Positions 49,829 through 59,054 are shown, counted from the stretch's first letter. The stretch: 64,000 bases of DNA from an uncultured Eubacteriales bacterium (GCA_934695425.1 CAKUVH010000004.1:62001-126000); one strand, 5' to 3'. Notes: a model not told the origin generated them from the letters alone. Program-made: numbers and translations.

Positions 49829-50206
49829 TTATACTGTGATGTTGTCTTTGATTTTCTGAAAAATCTTATCGCCGATTCCTTTTACATTTTTCAATTCCTC
49901 TATAGTTTGAAATCCGCCATAGTGATTTCGATACGAAATTATTCTTTCGGCAATCGCAGGACCGATACCTGTCAAATTTTCCGATAAAGTTTCTTCATCA
50001 GCGGTATTGATATTAATTTTTTCTACTTGAATTTTTTCGTAAGAATCAGAACCGGATTTTATTGTTTTACCTGTAACGGACACAGAAATAGGAGGCATTT
50101 TAGGTACAAAAATCGCATTGTAACACAAAATCACAGCAGCCATGGCAATCGCTGTTGAAATCAATATTTTAATGGTAAATTTTTCGGCGTTGTTATTATT
50201 TTCCAT
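49829..50206 (-). CDS. comEA: ComEA-like helix-hairpin-helix protein
   Basis: A 125-residue protein with one N-terminal membrane helix (about 12-32), a short linker and two helix-hairpin-helix motifs: INTADEETLSENLTGIGPAIAERIISYR and IEELKNVKGIGDKIFQKIKD (in parts). This is the DNA-binding region of ComEA, the competence DNA receptor. The SLBB domain of longer ComEA is absent, so it is a short form. A ComEC-like hydrolase without the channel is encoded at 21.5 kb, but a complete uptake apparatus is not seen here. Confidence 0.88.
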   Translation of the reverse strand: MENNNNAEKFTIKILISTAIAMAAVILCYNAIFVPKMPPISVSVTGKTIKSGSDSYEKIQVEKININTADEETLSENLTGIGPAIAERIISYRNHYGGFQTIEELKNVKGIGDKIFQKIKDNITV

Positions 50207-50264
50207 AATTCTCCAATTTGATTATTTAACTTTAATAATATGATACCATATAGACCCGATTTAA

Positions 50265-50295
50265 TCAAAAAAACCGAAAGATAATTCTTTCGGTT
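50265..50295 (-). terminator. Terminator after spoIVA
   Basis: AACCGAAAGA (50272-50281) and TCTTTCGGTT (50286-50295), a perfect 10-bp stem with a 4-base loop. Reading the minus strand it is followed by seven T (50271-50265), so it terminates spoIVA. Confidence 0.9.
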
Positions 50296-50303
50296 AAAAT
50301 AAA

Positions 50304-51782
50304 TTATATCATTATGCAAATAAGTCCATTGCAGCCTTCGTTTATTATTCTTTCGATGGTTTCTTTAATCTTATCACGTGCGTCGGACGGCATGCGGTAT
50401 AGTTTGTTATGCAATCCTTCGTTTACCAATTCGTGCAAAGATTTTCCGAATATATTTGATTCCCAAATTTTTGAGGGGCTTTCTTCAAATTCTTTCAGAA
50501 GGTACATAACCAATTCTTCTGATTGCTGTTCAGAGCCAACTATCGGAGTTACTTCGGTTGTTATGTTTGTTTTTAACATGTGCACCGATGGGGCTGATGC
50601 TCGTAAACGTATTCCGTATTTTCCGTTTTGTTTTATTATTTCGGGTTCATCCAAATGCAATTCTTCCATGGATGGCATTACGATTCCGTATCCCGAATCA
50701 TTGACTTCATCATATGCCGCTGCGATTTTTTCGTATTTTTCTTTTAATCTTGCAAGATCCATCATCGAATCCATAAGGTCGCACTCATCTTTTATTTCTA
50801 TTCCGGTTTTTTCACCCATTATTTTGAAAAATAATGTAGGATCCAAAGTAATTGTTATTCTTGCTGTTCCTTTTCCGAGGTCTATTGAAGAAATCTCCGA
50901 ATGAGTAACATATTCACAATTTTTTAAACTCTCGATTAAATGTTGAATTTCGTTTATTTTCGAAATATCTTTAGCGGAATTATTTATACATGTGTATACA
51001 GAACTTCTTAGCCAGTTATTTTTCTCAAGAGAATTAAGCCATCCCGGCATATCTATTTTTATTTCTTTCACAGGGAATTCAAAAAGCAACTCTGCAAGTA
51101 TTCTTTTAATTTCGTCTTCGTTTAAAGTTGTACAATTCACAGGAATAACCGGTGTTGAATATTTTTCAGAAAGTTTGGATGCCAACTTTTTGGTTTCGTC
51201 CGAATAAGGATTGGTACTGTTCAGTAGAACTATAAAGGGTTTATTTATTTCTTTTAGTTCAGAAATTATACGTTCTTCCGCTTCTTGATATTCATCTCTT
51301 TCAATATCGCTTATAGAACCGTCTGTTGTTATGACGAGTCCGATCGTGGAATGATCGGTTATAACTTTTTTCGTTCCTATTTCTGCGGCCATATTAAAAG
51401 GTATATCCTCTTCAAACCAAGGCGTTTTAACCATTCTGGGGTGGTCGTCTTCTATATATCCCAGCGAACTCGGTACTATATACCCTACGCAATCTATCAT
51501 CCTGGCGTTAAATTTAGCGTTTCCGCCTATATTGACTTGGGCGGCATCCTCAGGTATAAACTTCGGCTCGGTGGTCATTATGGTTTTGCCTCCGGCTGAT
51601 TGCGGCAATTCGTCTATCGCTCGTTCTTTTTGACTTTCTTCTATTATATTTGGAATCACCAGGGTATCCATGAATTTTTTTATAAATGTGGATTTTCCTG
51701 TTCTTACCGGGCCTACCACTCCAATGTAAATATCTCCGTTTGTTCTTTGCGATATGTCTTTGTAAATATTACGTTCTTCCAC
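50304..51782 (-). CDS. spoIVA: Stage IV sporulation protein A (SpoIVA)
   Basis: A 492-residue SpoIVA, the ATPase that polymerises on the forespore surface as the base of the spore coat. It begins NIYKDISQRTNGDIYIGVVGPVRTGKSTFIKKF with the Walker A (GPVRTGKS), has LPQSAGGKTIMTTEPKFIPEDAA, DCVGYIVPSSLGY and KPFIVLLNSTNP, and the C-terminal polymerisation region ending GCNGLICIMI. Length is normal. Strong evidence that the organism makes endospores. The next gene upstream on the strand encodes a SPOCS-LysM protein, another coat-type protein. Confidence 0.97.
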   Translation of the reverse strand: MEERNIYKDISQRTNGDIYIGVVGPVRTGKSTFIKKFMDTLVIPNIIEESQKERAIDELPQSAGGKTIMTTEPKFIPEDAAQVNIGGNAKFNARMIDCVGYIVPSSLGYIEDDHPRMVKTPWFEEDIPFNMAAEIGTKKVITDHSTIGLVITTDGSISDIERDEYQEAEERIISELKEINKPFIVLLNSTNPYSDETKKLASKLSEKYSTPVIPVNCTTLNEDEIKRILAELLFEFPVKEIKIDMPGWLNSLEKNNWLRSSVYTCINNSAKDISKINEIQHLIESLKNCEYVTHSEISSIDLGKGTARITITLDPTLFFKIMGEKTGIEIKDECDLMDSMMDLARLKEKYEKIAAAYDEVNDSGYGIVMPSMEELHLDEPEIIKQNGKYGIRLRASAPSVHMLKTNITTEVTPIVGSEQQSEELVMYLLKEFEESPSKIWESNIFGKSLHELVNEGLHNKLYRMPSDARDKIKETIERIINEGCNGLICIMI

Positions 51783-51842
51783 TTTTTTTCCTCCCGAAAT
51801 ATGAGATTAGATTTTATATTGATTTATTATTAAAAATTTATA

Positions 51843-53384
51843 TTATTTCATTGGAATCAAAAGCATGCTGCCGGTAGGGACTTTATCTTCCGAAATATCA
51901 TTTTCTCTTTTTATTGCATTTACTGAGGTGTAATATTTTCTCGCAATATCCCACAGCGATTCTCCTTCAGAGGCATAATAAATGGTCAGGGATGCACCGG
52001 TGTCTTTATCTCCCGGAACAGTTTCGTCGGACTGCGCGGATGTAACCATATTACGTTTTTCGTTTGAATAAATCGCTCCTTGGATTGAAAGATTTGCTTT
52101 TATGTCGAGTTTATTTCCATCCGAAACATTATATCCAATTGAAATGGGGGAGATATTAATTTCTGAAACCGAATTTTCAAAGTTTTCAGAAGAATCAATA
52201 TTATGATTGAAATCCAGTATCCTTTCAATATAAAACGGTGTGCCATTTTCGTCCAAGGCTATAAAGCAGACGTTCATTTTGATATTTATTGCAGGTTTCC
52301 CGTCATTTGAAATTGTTTTTGCCGAGTAATTATCGCTCCATAAATCTATTATTTTTGAAATATTGGTCCCGGGCAAATCAATCGAATCTTTATGTGATAT
52401 ATTATCTTTTATAATCTCGGATAATTTGCTTAAAGTAATGGTTTTGTTTTCGGTTTCCAAATTATAATCGGTAGAATAGATATCCGAAACGATTTCCGAT
52501 TCTTTTTCATTATAGGCAGTTACGGTTATAGCGACTTTTATATCTGTGGATATTAAATTTGAATCTTTTGAACTTTCGTTCTGGAGCGTTTCTTCATGGC
52601 TGAGTATTTCGGCATTTATTACATATTTAGAATCGTCATCGATACCGGGTACATCCACTATTTGGCTTATCGGAATGGAATATTCTGTATTTTCAAGTTT
52701 TCCGCTTTCGATATCGCTTATATAAAGTATTTTCAGCGTTATTTCGCCTTTGGCGACTATTTTATTCGGCATTACTTTGTAGTCATTTATAACAGCTGAT
52801 ATTTCCGACTTTATAATTGCTTCGGGCGATGGCTTATTTTCTCCCGGCTCGAGTGTTTCGTTTATTGAAAATTGTTGCTGGCCCATGCTGGTTAAATTGC
52901 TGCAATTTATTTTTTCTATTTTTTGTTCAATATCTTTTCCTGATACCGATGAAATAATATCTATAGAATTTTTACTATAAATTTTTGCGCAGATTGTAAA
53001 TGCTCCATGAATGTCTATTTTTCTCGGACTTACTGCACGGCAGTTTATGTATTCTGTCCTTGCAAAAGTCATTGCCACCGCATTTTCAGGGCTGGATTTT
53101 ATGTCTATGGAGCAAGAAAAAGGTGAAGAATTTTCGCAGCATCTTATGTTCATATTGTCTGCGTCAAGGTAAATTAATCTGATGTTTGCGCTTCCTTCAA
53201 TGTTTAATCTGTCGCCCGATATATTCCTGGTGGTTATGTTGGGGCACACCTGACATTTAAGAATTCTTTGAATGTCAGGGCAATAATCAGGCAGCGAAAA
53301 ATCTAAATCGATGGGTATTTCTTGACAGCCTTCAAAATTTAGCACTCTAACAGGTATGCTTTCTTTGCTTACGTCATAATTCAT
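51843..53384 (-). CDS. SPOCS (DUF3794) and LysM domain protein
   Basis: A 513-residue protein. Several SPOCS/DUF3794 repeats fill most of it (for example VPVRVLNFEGCQEIPIDLDFSLPDYCPDIQRILKC near the N-terminus, quoted in part as LPDYCPDIQRILKC). A single C-terminal LysM domain (about 470-513) reads YYASEGESLWDIARKYYTSVNAIKRENDIS. The combination resembles spore-coat morphogenetic proteins such as SpoVID/SafA-type and clostridial SipL, which binds SpoIVA through its LysM. Encoded directly upstream of spoIVA on the strand, this fits a SipL-like role. Start ATG 53384 has AAGGAGAGG upstream. Confidence 0.9.
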   Translation of the reverse strand: MNYDVSKESIPVRVLNFEGCQEIPIDLDFSLPDYCPDIQRILKCQVCPNITTRNISGDRLNIEGSANIRLIYLDADNMNIRCCENSSPFSCSIDIKSSPENAVAMTFARTEYINCRAVSPRKIDIHGAFTICAKIYSKNSIDIISSVSGKDIEQKIEKINCSNLTSMGQQQFSINETLEPGENKPSPEAIIKSEISAVINDYKVMPNKIVAKGEITLKILYISDIESGKLENTEYSIPISQIVDVPGIDDDSKYVINAEILSHEETLQNESSKDSNLISTDIKVAITVTAYNEKESEIVSDIYSTDYNLETENKTITLSKLSEIIKDNISHKDSIDLPGTNISKIIDLWSDNYSAKTISNDGKPAINIKMNVCFIALDENGTPFYIERILDFNHNIDSSENFENSVSEINISPISIGYNVSDGNKLDIKANLSIQGAIYSNEKRNMVTSAQSDETVPGDKDTGASLTIYYASEGESLWDIARKYYTSVNAIKRENDISEDKVPTGSMLLIPMK

Positions 53385-53460
53385 TTTGAACCTCTCCTTG
53401 TTTGAAATAATAATCAATTTTATTCAGGAATTATAATTTTTATTACTTAGCAAAATGTTT

Positions 53461-54219
53461 TTAACTATTCAGTATTTGTTTTCCTTGTGAATCCATTTTG
53501 TAATTTTCTTTATAAATTATTTCCGAAATCGGTACAATTTGATATCCTTCTTCTTTTATTACATCTATGATTTTAGGAAGAGCTTCGGGCGTGTTTTTTG
53601 CTCCGTTGTGCATAAGTATGATGGATCCCGGTTTTATTTTGCTTTTAATTCTTTTTACCATGTCCTCGGGAGTAGGGTCTTTCCAGTCCAAACTGTCTAC
53701 ATCCCATTGAATACAATGCATATTCAGCTCGTTTGTAGTTTCAACGACGCAGTTGTTATAATCTCCATACGGCGGCCTGAAAAGTATCGGCCTTGGAGCA
53801 CCGGCAGCTTCTATCTTTTTATTACAGTCCTCGATTTGAGCTCTTACTTTTTCTTTTTCAAGTTTCGGCAAATGCGGGTGAGTATCCGAGTGATTGCCTA
53901 CATCGTGCCCGGCGTCAGCTATAGCTTTGACTGATTCAGGATATTTTTCAGCCCAAAATCCCACCAAAAAGAAGGTGCTTTTTACTCCTTTCTGAGCCAA
54001 AATATCAAGCAAAGTTTGCGTTTGTTCATTTCCCCAAGCGGCGTCGAAAGAAATGCTTACCACTTTGTCTTGTTTGTCTACGCAATAAATTGGCAGCTTA
54101 CGTTCTGCGGCTTTGAATACATTGGTGCTTTGAAGTGAAAATATAGCTGAAAGAACAGCGGTTATAACACTTCCTACAATAATCATTAATTTTTTTCGGT
54201 TTATTAAAAAAACTTTCAT
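53461..54219 (-). CDS. pdaB: Polysaccharide deacetylase, PdaB-like
   Basis: A 252-residue secreted NodB-fold deacetylase with an N-terminal membrane helix (about 10-30). Catalytic motifs: SFDAAWGNEQT (motif 1 Asp), GNHSDTHPHLPKL (metal His pair), RPPYGDYN, WDVDSLDWKDP and ILMHNGAKNTPEALP. The DAAWG form is typical of sporulation PdaB, needed to keep spores intact in Bacillus. It lies in the spoIVA region. Confidence 0.92.
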   Translation of the reverse strand: MKVFLINRKKLMIIVGSVITAVLSAIFSLQSTNVFKAAERKLPIYCVDKQDKVVSISFDAAWGNEQTQTLLDILAQKGVKSTFFLVGFWAEKYPESVKAIADAGHDVGNHSDTHPHLPKLEKEKVRAQIEDCNKKIEAAGAPRPILFRPPYGDYNNCVVETTNELNMHCIQWDVDSLDWKDPTPEDMVKRIKSKIKPGSIILMHNGAKNTPEALPKIIDVIKEEGYQIVPISEIIYKENYKMDSQGKQILNS

Positions 54220-54292
54220 ATTCTTATTCCTCCTCGATAGAAAAATATATGCACCGTAGAAGAAATATAGACTATAAAAATTTTTATTTAAA

Positions 54293-54322
54293 ATAAAAAA
54301 TCCACCAAAACTATTTTGGTGG
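54293..54322 (-). terminator. Terminator after the SCIFF maturase gene
   Basis: CCACCAAAA (54302-54310) and TTTTGGTGG (54314-54322), a 9-bp perfect stem with a 3-base loop. On the minus strand it continues into ATTTTTTATTTT. Confidence 0.85.
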
Positions 54323-54348
54323 TTTTCTGGGTTATGTTTATTAATTTT

Positions 54349-55707
54349 TTATGCCAGGGCGTACAAAGAAATTGCACATTCAATTTTTTTCTTTTGCATT
54401 TCACAAGCCACGTCAAACGGCTTCATAATATCGTGATTGTGAGTGTAATTTTTTACGGCACATCCGCCACTGCAATAAAATCTTGCCCAGCAGTTTCTGC
54501 ACTTTTCTTTATGGTATATGCTGGTGTTTAAAAACCTCTTTTTGATACTTTCATCGAACGTACCTTCGTTTACATTTCCCATTTTAAATTCATTATTTCC
54601 TACCATTTGGTGGCACGCAAAAATATCCCCGTTCGGAGTTATTGCCACATAATCATTGCCGCACCCGCAGCCTTTCAGCCTTTTCACTACACATGGACCT
54701 TTTTCGATGTCAATATTAAAATTGAAAAAATTTATATTCTTTCCGGCATTTTTCATACTTATTAATTTTTTGCAAAGCTTTTTTTCTTCCTTAAGAATTT
54801 CAGGCACGTCCTCTTTTGAAAGCGTGTACTTAAAATTATTATCGCACAAAACCGGCTCCATTGATATTTCTGTAAATCCCAGGTCGTATATATGCATTAC
54901 ATCGTCTGTAAAGTTCAAATTTTCTTTGGTGTACGTTCCTCTTACGTAATATTTTTTCCCGTTTCTTTCTGAAACTAACTTTTTGAATTTCGGAACGATT
55001 AAATCATAGCTCCCGTTCCCGCTGCGTGTCACTCTAAAACGGTCATTTGTTTCTTTTTTTCCGTCAAGCGACAGAACTACATCGTAAATTTCTTTATTAA
55101 TGAAATCTATTTTTTCATCATCGAGCAAAATTCCGTTTGTTGTCAAAGTGAATCTAAAATTTTTATTGTATTTTTTTTCCAAGCTTCGGGCATATTTTAC
55201 CGTTTCGGTTACGACTTCCCAATTCATCAAAGGCTCGCCGCCAAAAAAATCCATCTCTAAATTTTTTATTTTGCCTGATTTTTCAATTAAAAAATCCACG
55301 GCTTTCTTAGCTGTTTCAAGAGGCATAAGCTCTTTTTTTCCGCACCCAAAATCTCCCTTGGAAGCGAAACAATATTTGCACGCAAGATTGCAGTCGTGAG
55401 CAATATTTAAACAAATGGCTTTTATAGGAGAGGATAATTTCTCTTCAGTCGCCAGCTTTTCATAGGTGTCTTTCGAAAAAAGCTTTTCATTATTATAAAG
55501 AGAAATTATTTCTTTGTAGGTCTCTTTTATTTCGTTGGCAGGATATTTATCTTCCAATTTTTTTATAAGATAATTTTCGGTATAATCGAAAAAATTACCG
55601 TCCAGGTAGGATAACATATCATAAAAAATATCATCGACTACATGCACGGCTCCGCTGTTGCTGTCGACTACAAAATTATTATTTTCAAATTTAAATTTAT
55701 GTACCAT
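54349..55707 (-). CDS. scfB: SCIFF peptide radical SAM maturase
   Basis: A 452-residue radical SAM-SPASM enzyme of the SCIFF system, which cross-links Cys residues of the precursor through thioethers. An N-terminal RiPP-recognition-like region (VHVVDDIFYDMLSYLDG) precedes the radical SAM motif CNLACKYCFASKGDFGCG and FFGGEPLMNW. The SPASM domain follows (about 310-430): CVVKRLKGCGCGNDYVAITPNG, FACHQMVGN, and CRNCWARFYCSGGCA. All expected Cys appear intact. It lies downstream of scfA on the same strand, with a hairpin in between. Confidence 0.95.
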   Translation of the reverse strand: MVHKFKFENNNFVVDSNSGAVHVVDDIFYDMLSYLDGNFFDYTENYLIKKLEDKYPANEIKETYKEIISLYNNEKLFSKDTYEKLATEEKLSSPIKAICLNIAHDCNLACKYCFASKGDFGCGKKELMPLETAKKAVDFLIEKSGKIKNLEMDFFGGEPLMNWEVVTETVKYARSLEKKYNKNFRFTLTTNGILLDDEKIDFINKEIYDVVLSLDGKKETNDRFRVTRSGNGSYDLIVPKFKKLVSERNGKKYYVRGTYTKENLNFTDDVMHIYDLGFTEISMEPVLCDNNFKYTLSKEDVPEILKEEKKLCKKLISMKNAGKNINFFNFNIDIEKGPCVVKRLKGCGCGNDYVAITPNGDIFACHQMVGNNEFKMGNVNEGTFDESIKKRFLNTSIYHKEKCRNCWARFYCSGGCAVKNYTHNHDIMKPFDVACEMQKKKIECAISLYALA

Positions 55708-55774
55708 ATAAAACCAAAGATTCTTCCTTGATTTTTTCCCTTCCTTTCAAATTAATTTTATTAACAAAATTAAA

Positions 55775-55796
55775 TCTTTTGGCATATACCAAAAGA
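55775..55796 (-). other. Hairpin between scfA and scfB
   Basis: TCTTTTGG (55775-55782) and CCAAAAGA (55789-55796), 8 bp with a 6-base loop. On the minus strand it is followed by TTTAATTTTG, a weak T-rich tail. It may let part of the transcripts stop after the precursor gene. Confidence 0.6.
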
Positions 55797-55832
55797 CTTA
55801 AGAATAATTGTTAAATTTTTTAAAATTTAATA

Positions 55833-55970
55833 CTATTTTTCACATTTTTGGTTGCTTACAGTATTGTCAACCTTGGAAGCTGTTTGACAAGATGCTTGAC
55901 ATTCGCCGCATCCACCTGTTAAAGCGCTTTTTTTGAGGTCTGCTTTATTGATTGTTTTTACGTGTTTCAT
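55833..55970 (-). CDS. scfA: SCIFF-type peptide precursor with only four cysteines
   Basis: A 45-residue precursor. It begins MKHVKTINKADLKKSA and continues TGGCGECQASCQTASK, then ends VSNQKCEK. The family (six Cys in forty-five residues) normally has six Cys. Here only Cys21, 24, 28 and 43 remain; the other two aligned positions read Ser32 and Asn36. The leader part and the CGEC motif are conserved, so identity is clear. AGGAG lies 7-8 bases before the ATG. The maturase gene follows on the same strand. See the findings for the meaning of the lost Cys. Confidence 0.93.
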   Translation of the reverse strand: MKHVKTINKADLKKSALTGGCGECQASCQTASKVDNTVSNQKCEK

Positions 55971-56006
55971 TTGCGATTCTCCTAACTTAAAATTTATACA
56001 TTTTAT

Positions 56007-56035
56007 ATATTACCACATAATTTGATTTTTTGAAA
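56007..56035 (-). promoter_or_regulatory. Probable promoter of scfA-scfB
   Basis: On the minus strand, TTTCAA (56035-56030), 17-base spacer, TAATAT (56012-56007), about 35 bases before scfA. Confidence 0.5.
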
Positions 56036-56139
56036 TACCCCAAAGTAATATATCTTCATTATTGCATATATATTTATGTAAAGAAATGTATGCAAGCATC
56101 AATTTTGAATGTTAAAAAGCTGAAACAGGAGTGAATAAA

Positions 56140-58809
56140 ATGAATTGGCACAGCATGAAGTTTAGTGAAGTCTTGAAAAAATTGGATGTTTCTCCCGAAA
56201 AGGGTTTATCAAGTTCCGAAGTTAAAAAAAGAAGACTTATATACGGCTATAACTCTTTAAAAGAAGAAAAACAGCGCTCATTTTGGCAAAAACTCAAAGC
56301 ACAATTTTCTGATTTTATGGTTATAATATTGATTTTAGCAGCTGTCATTTCACTTATAACATCGTTTTTAAGTTCTGAATCCGACTACATAGACACAATA
56401 ATAATTTTAAGCATAGTTATAATAAACACAATAATAGGAATGCTCCAGGAAAGCAAAGCCGAAAAAGAAATAAATTCTCTTAAGAAATTAGCGACCCCCT
56501 TAACTAAAGTTATCAGGGATTCACGAGTTCAAAGAATATCCACAGAAAATTTGGTCCCCGGAGATATATTAACTCTTTCCACCGGAGATTTAGTTCCGGC
56601 TGATGCGCGGATAATAGAATCTTCCAATTTAGCGGCAGAAGAATCCGCAATGACCGGCGAATCTTTTGCATCTCAAAAAAGTGAAGATAAAATATTTGAA
56701 GCGAATACTCCTCCTGCAGACCAAAAAAATATGCTTTTTTCAGGTTCGGTTATCGACCGAGGCAACGCCAAAGCAGTGGTTGTAAGAACCGGAATGAACA
56801 CCGAAATCGGAAAAGTAACTCAGCTCATAAATACGGATGAAATTTCCGAAACGCCTCTTCAGAAAAGACTGTCTTCAACCGGAAAAATAACAGGAATATG
56901 CATAATTGTTATAAGTATAATAGTATTCATTTTGGGCGCCATGCAAAATATTAACCTAATGGAAATGTTCATGATTTCAATCAGCTTGGCTGTTGCCGCT
57001 ATCCCGGAAGGCCTTCCTGCGGTTGTGACTATAGTCCTTGCCAATGGCGTTAGGAGAATGGCGAAAAAGAATACCATCGTAAGAAAATTACCCGCCATAG
57101 AAACGCTGGGTCACGCTACGGTTATTTGCTCTGACAAAACAGGAACTCTTACGCTTAACAAAATGGTAGTTACAGAGATAAGAGATATTGAAAATCAATA
57201 TAATTTGAATGATAAATTTTCTAAAAAATTATTTGAGATGGCAATGCTTTGCAATAATTCCGCCGTTACACGTAATCACGGAGATATTTCAGCCCACGGA
57301 GAACCTACCGAAAACGCACTTCTTATGGCAGGAATAAAATGTGGACTCAGTAAAAAGAATCTAAATCGAGAGTACCCGCGAATAAAAGAACTTCCGTTCG
57401 ATTCCAAAAGAAAACTAATGTCTACGGTAAATCGAACTCCTGACAATAAATATGAAATCATCACTAAGGGCGCCCCTGAGTTTTTAATTAAAATTTGTAA
57501 ATATTATTTTACCGAAAACGGAGTTAAACTTTTGGACGATAACGCCATAAAGAAAATAAACTCCTCAATAAATCAAATGGCAAAAAAATCACTGAGAACA
57601 ATCGCGATTGCTTACAAAGAAGAATATGATCGCAATGAAAATCAAGAAGAAAAAGATTTAATATTTTATGGAATTGTCGGGATAATGGACCCTCCTCGCC
57701 CCGAAGCTGAAAGGGCAGTTTTGGAATGCAAAGGCGCCGGAATAAAAACTGTTATGATTACTGGAGATTACGTCGAAACCGCAAAAGCTATTGCAACTAA
57801 ACTTCATATTTTCGATAAAAATTCCGTAGCCTTGACAGGTTCGGAAATCAATGAACTTTCAGATGAAGAATTAAGAGAAAAAGTAAAAAATTGCACAGTT
57901 TTCGCCAGAGTTTCTCCCGAACATAAAGTGCGCATAGTCAAAGCTTTTCAGGCAAACGGTGAAATAGTTGCTATGACCGGCGACGGAGTTAACGATGCGC
58001 CCGCCTTAAAAGTTGCTGATATAGGCTGCGCAATGGGAAAATCCGGAACTGATGCTGCTAAATCCGCTTCTGATATAATAATGGCAGATGATAATTTTGT
58101 TTCTGTTGTTGAAGCCGTCCGCCAGGGAAGAGGAATGTACGATAACATAAAAAAGACCATACATTTTTTGTTATCTACGAATATAGGAGAGGTAGCGGTA
58201 GTTTTATTTGGCTTTTTGATGAGAACTCCTCCGCCGTTGCTTGCGATACATCTTTTGTGGATTAATCTGGTCACAGATGCTTTCCCGGCTCTTGCTTTAG
58301 GCATGGACCCAATAGATAAAAATATAATGAAACGTCCACCGATAGATTCTAAGAAGAGTTTATTTTCGGGAGGTCTGACTTACAACATAATAATCGAAGG
58401 ATGTTTTATCGCCGCCATGGGCATACTTTCTTTCAGCATAGGCAGAGCGTTTTTTGATTTAGATCCATACAATCCCATCATAGGCCGAACGATGGCATTC
58501 GTTTCTTTGGGACTTAGCCAGCTCATCCAAACTTTTAATGTTCAAAGCAGGAAATCATTGCTCGTAACAGGAATATTAAGTAATTTCAAACTAATCTATT
58601 CGGTTGTATTTTGCATGATTTTGCAAATTATAGTGGTTACTATTCCTATGTTTAACGTATTTTTCAAGACGTCTCATTTAAATGTACTTGAATGGGTGAT
58701 AGTTTGGCTGTTAGCTTCATTCCCGCTAGTGGTTTCGGAGCTGGAAAAATATATAGCAAGAAATAAAAAACAAATTTCAAAGTACAAAGATTTTTTCAAA
58801 AATGAATAA
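56140..58809 (+). CDS. Cation-translocating P-type ATPase (calcium type)
   Basis: An 889-residue P2-type ATPase. Residues near the N-terminus read LKKLDVSPEKGLSSSEVKKRR (cation-ATPase N-domain). The actuator has TGES in AMTGESFASQK, M4 has PEGLPAVVTIVLANGVRRMAKK, and the phosphorylated Asp is in CSDKTGTLTLNK. The P domain has MITGDYVETAKAIA and MTGDGVNDAPALK. Ten membrane helices are expected. M4 and M6 (VTDAFPALALG) fit a Ca2+ ATPase of the PMR1/SERCA-like bacterial group. ATG 56140 is used (AGGAG 8 bases upstream). A 57-residue gene follows after 65 bases. Confidence 0.93.
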   Translation: MNWHSMKFSEVLKKLDVSPEKGLSSSEVKKRRLIYGYNSLKEEKQRSFWQKLKAQFSDFMVIILILAAVISLITSFLSSESDYIDTIIILSIVIINTIIGMLQESKAEKEINSLKKLATPLTKVIRDSRVQRISTENLVPGDILTLSTGDLVPADARIIESSNLAAEESAMTGESFASQKSEDKIFEANTPPADQKNMLFSGSVIDRGNAKAVVVRTGMNTEIGKVTQLINTDEISETPLQKRLSSTGKITGICIIVISIIVFILGAMQNINLMEMFMISISLAVAAIPEGLPAVVTIVLANGVRRMAKKNTIVRKLPAIETLGHATVICSDKTGTLTLNKMVVTEIRDIENQYNLNDKFSKKLFEMAMLCNNSAVTRNHGDISAHGEPTENALLMAGIKCGLSKKNLNREYPRIKELPFDSKRKLMSTVNRTPDNKYEIITKGAPEFLIKICKYYFTENGVKLLDDNAIKKINSSINQMAKKSLRTIAIAYKEEYDRNENQEEKDLIFYGIVGIMDPPRPEAERAVLECKGAGIKTVMITGDYVETAKAIATKLHIFDKNSVALTGSEINELSDEELREKVKNCTVFARVSPEHKVRIVKAFQANGEIVAMTGDGVNDAPALKVADIGCAMGKSGTDAAKSASDIIMADDNFVSVVEAVRQGRGMYDNIKKTIHFLLSTNIGEVAVVLFGFLMRTPPPLLAIHLLWINLVTDAFPALALGMDPIDKNIMKRPPIDSKKSLFSGGLTYNIIIEGCFIAAMGILSFSIGRAFFDLDPYNPIIGRTMAFVSLGLSQLIQTFNVQSRKSLLVTGILSNFKLIYSVVFCMILQIIVVTIPMFNVFFKTSHLNVLEWVIVWLLASFPLVVSELEKYIARNKKQISKYKDFFKNE

Positions 58810-58874
58810 TTTAAAAATAAAAGGTAATAATTGTTTTTGTAAGCAAATTTATTATTATCGAAGAAGGTGTAAAA

Positions 58875-59048
58875 ATGGACGAAATTCGTAATGAACCGGT
58901 TGAACATAGCGCTTCAAAAGAGGTTGCTAAAGAAAATTCTAAGCAAGAATACGAATATGTAAAACCAAATTTAATGCAATCAAAAACCGTCGTGGAACCC
59001 TTACCGCATGAACCGCTTCCTCATCCTCACGATGATACCCTGAAGTAA
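58875..59048 (+). CDS. Small acidic protein with His/Pro tail, unknown
   Basis: A 57-residue protein. It starts MDEIRNEPVEHSASKEVA, has YEYVKPNL in the middle and ends VEPLPHEPLPHPHDDTLK. AAGAAGGTG is 7 bases before the ATG, and a perfect terminator follows the stop. No membrane segment. The His/Pro/Asp tail could bind a divalent metal. The position just downstream of a cation ATPase suggests a link, but nothing proves it. Confidence 0.65.
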   Translation: MDEIRNEPVEHSASKEVAKENSKQEYEYVKPNLMQSKTVVEPLPHEPLPHPHDDTLK

Positions 59049-59054
59049 AACTTT

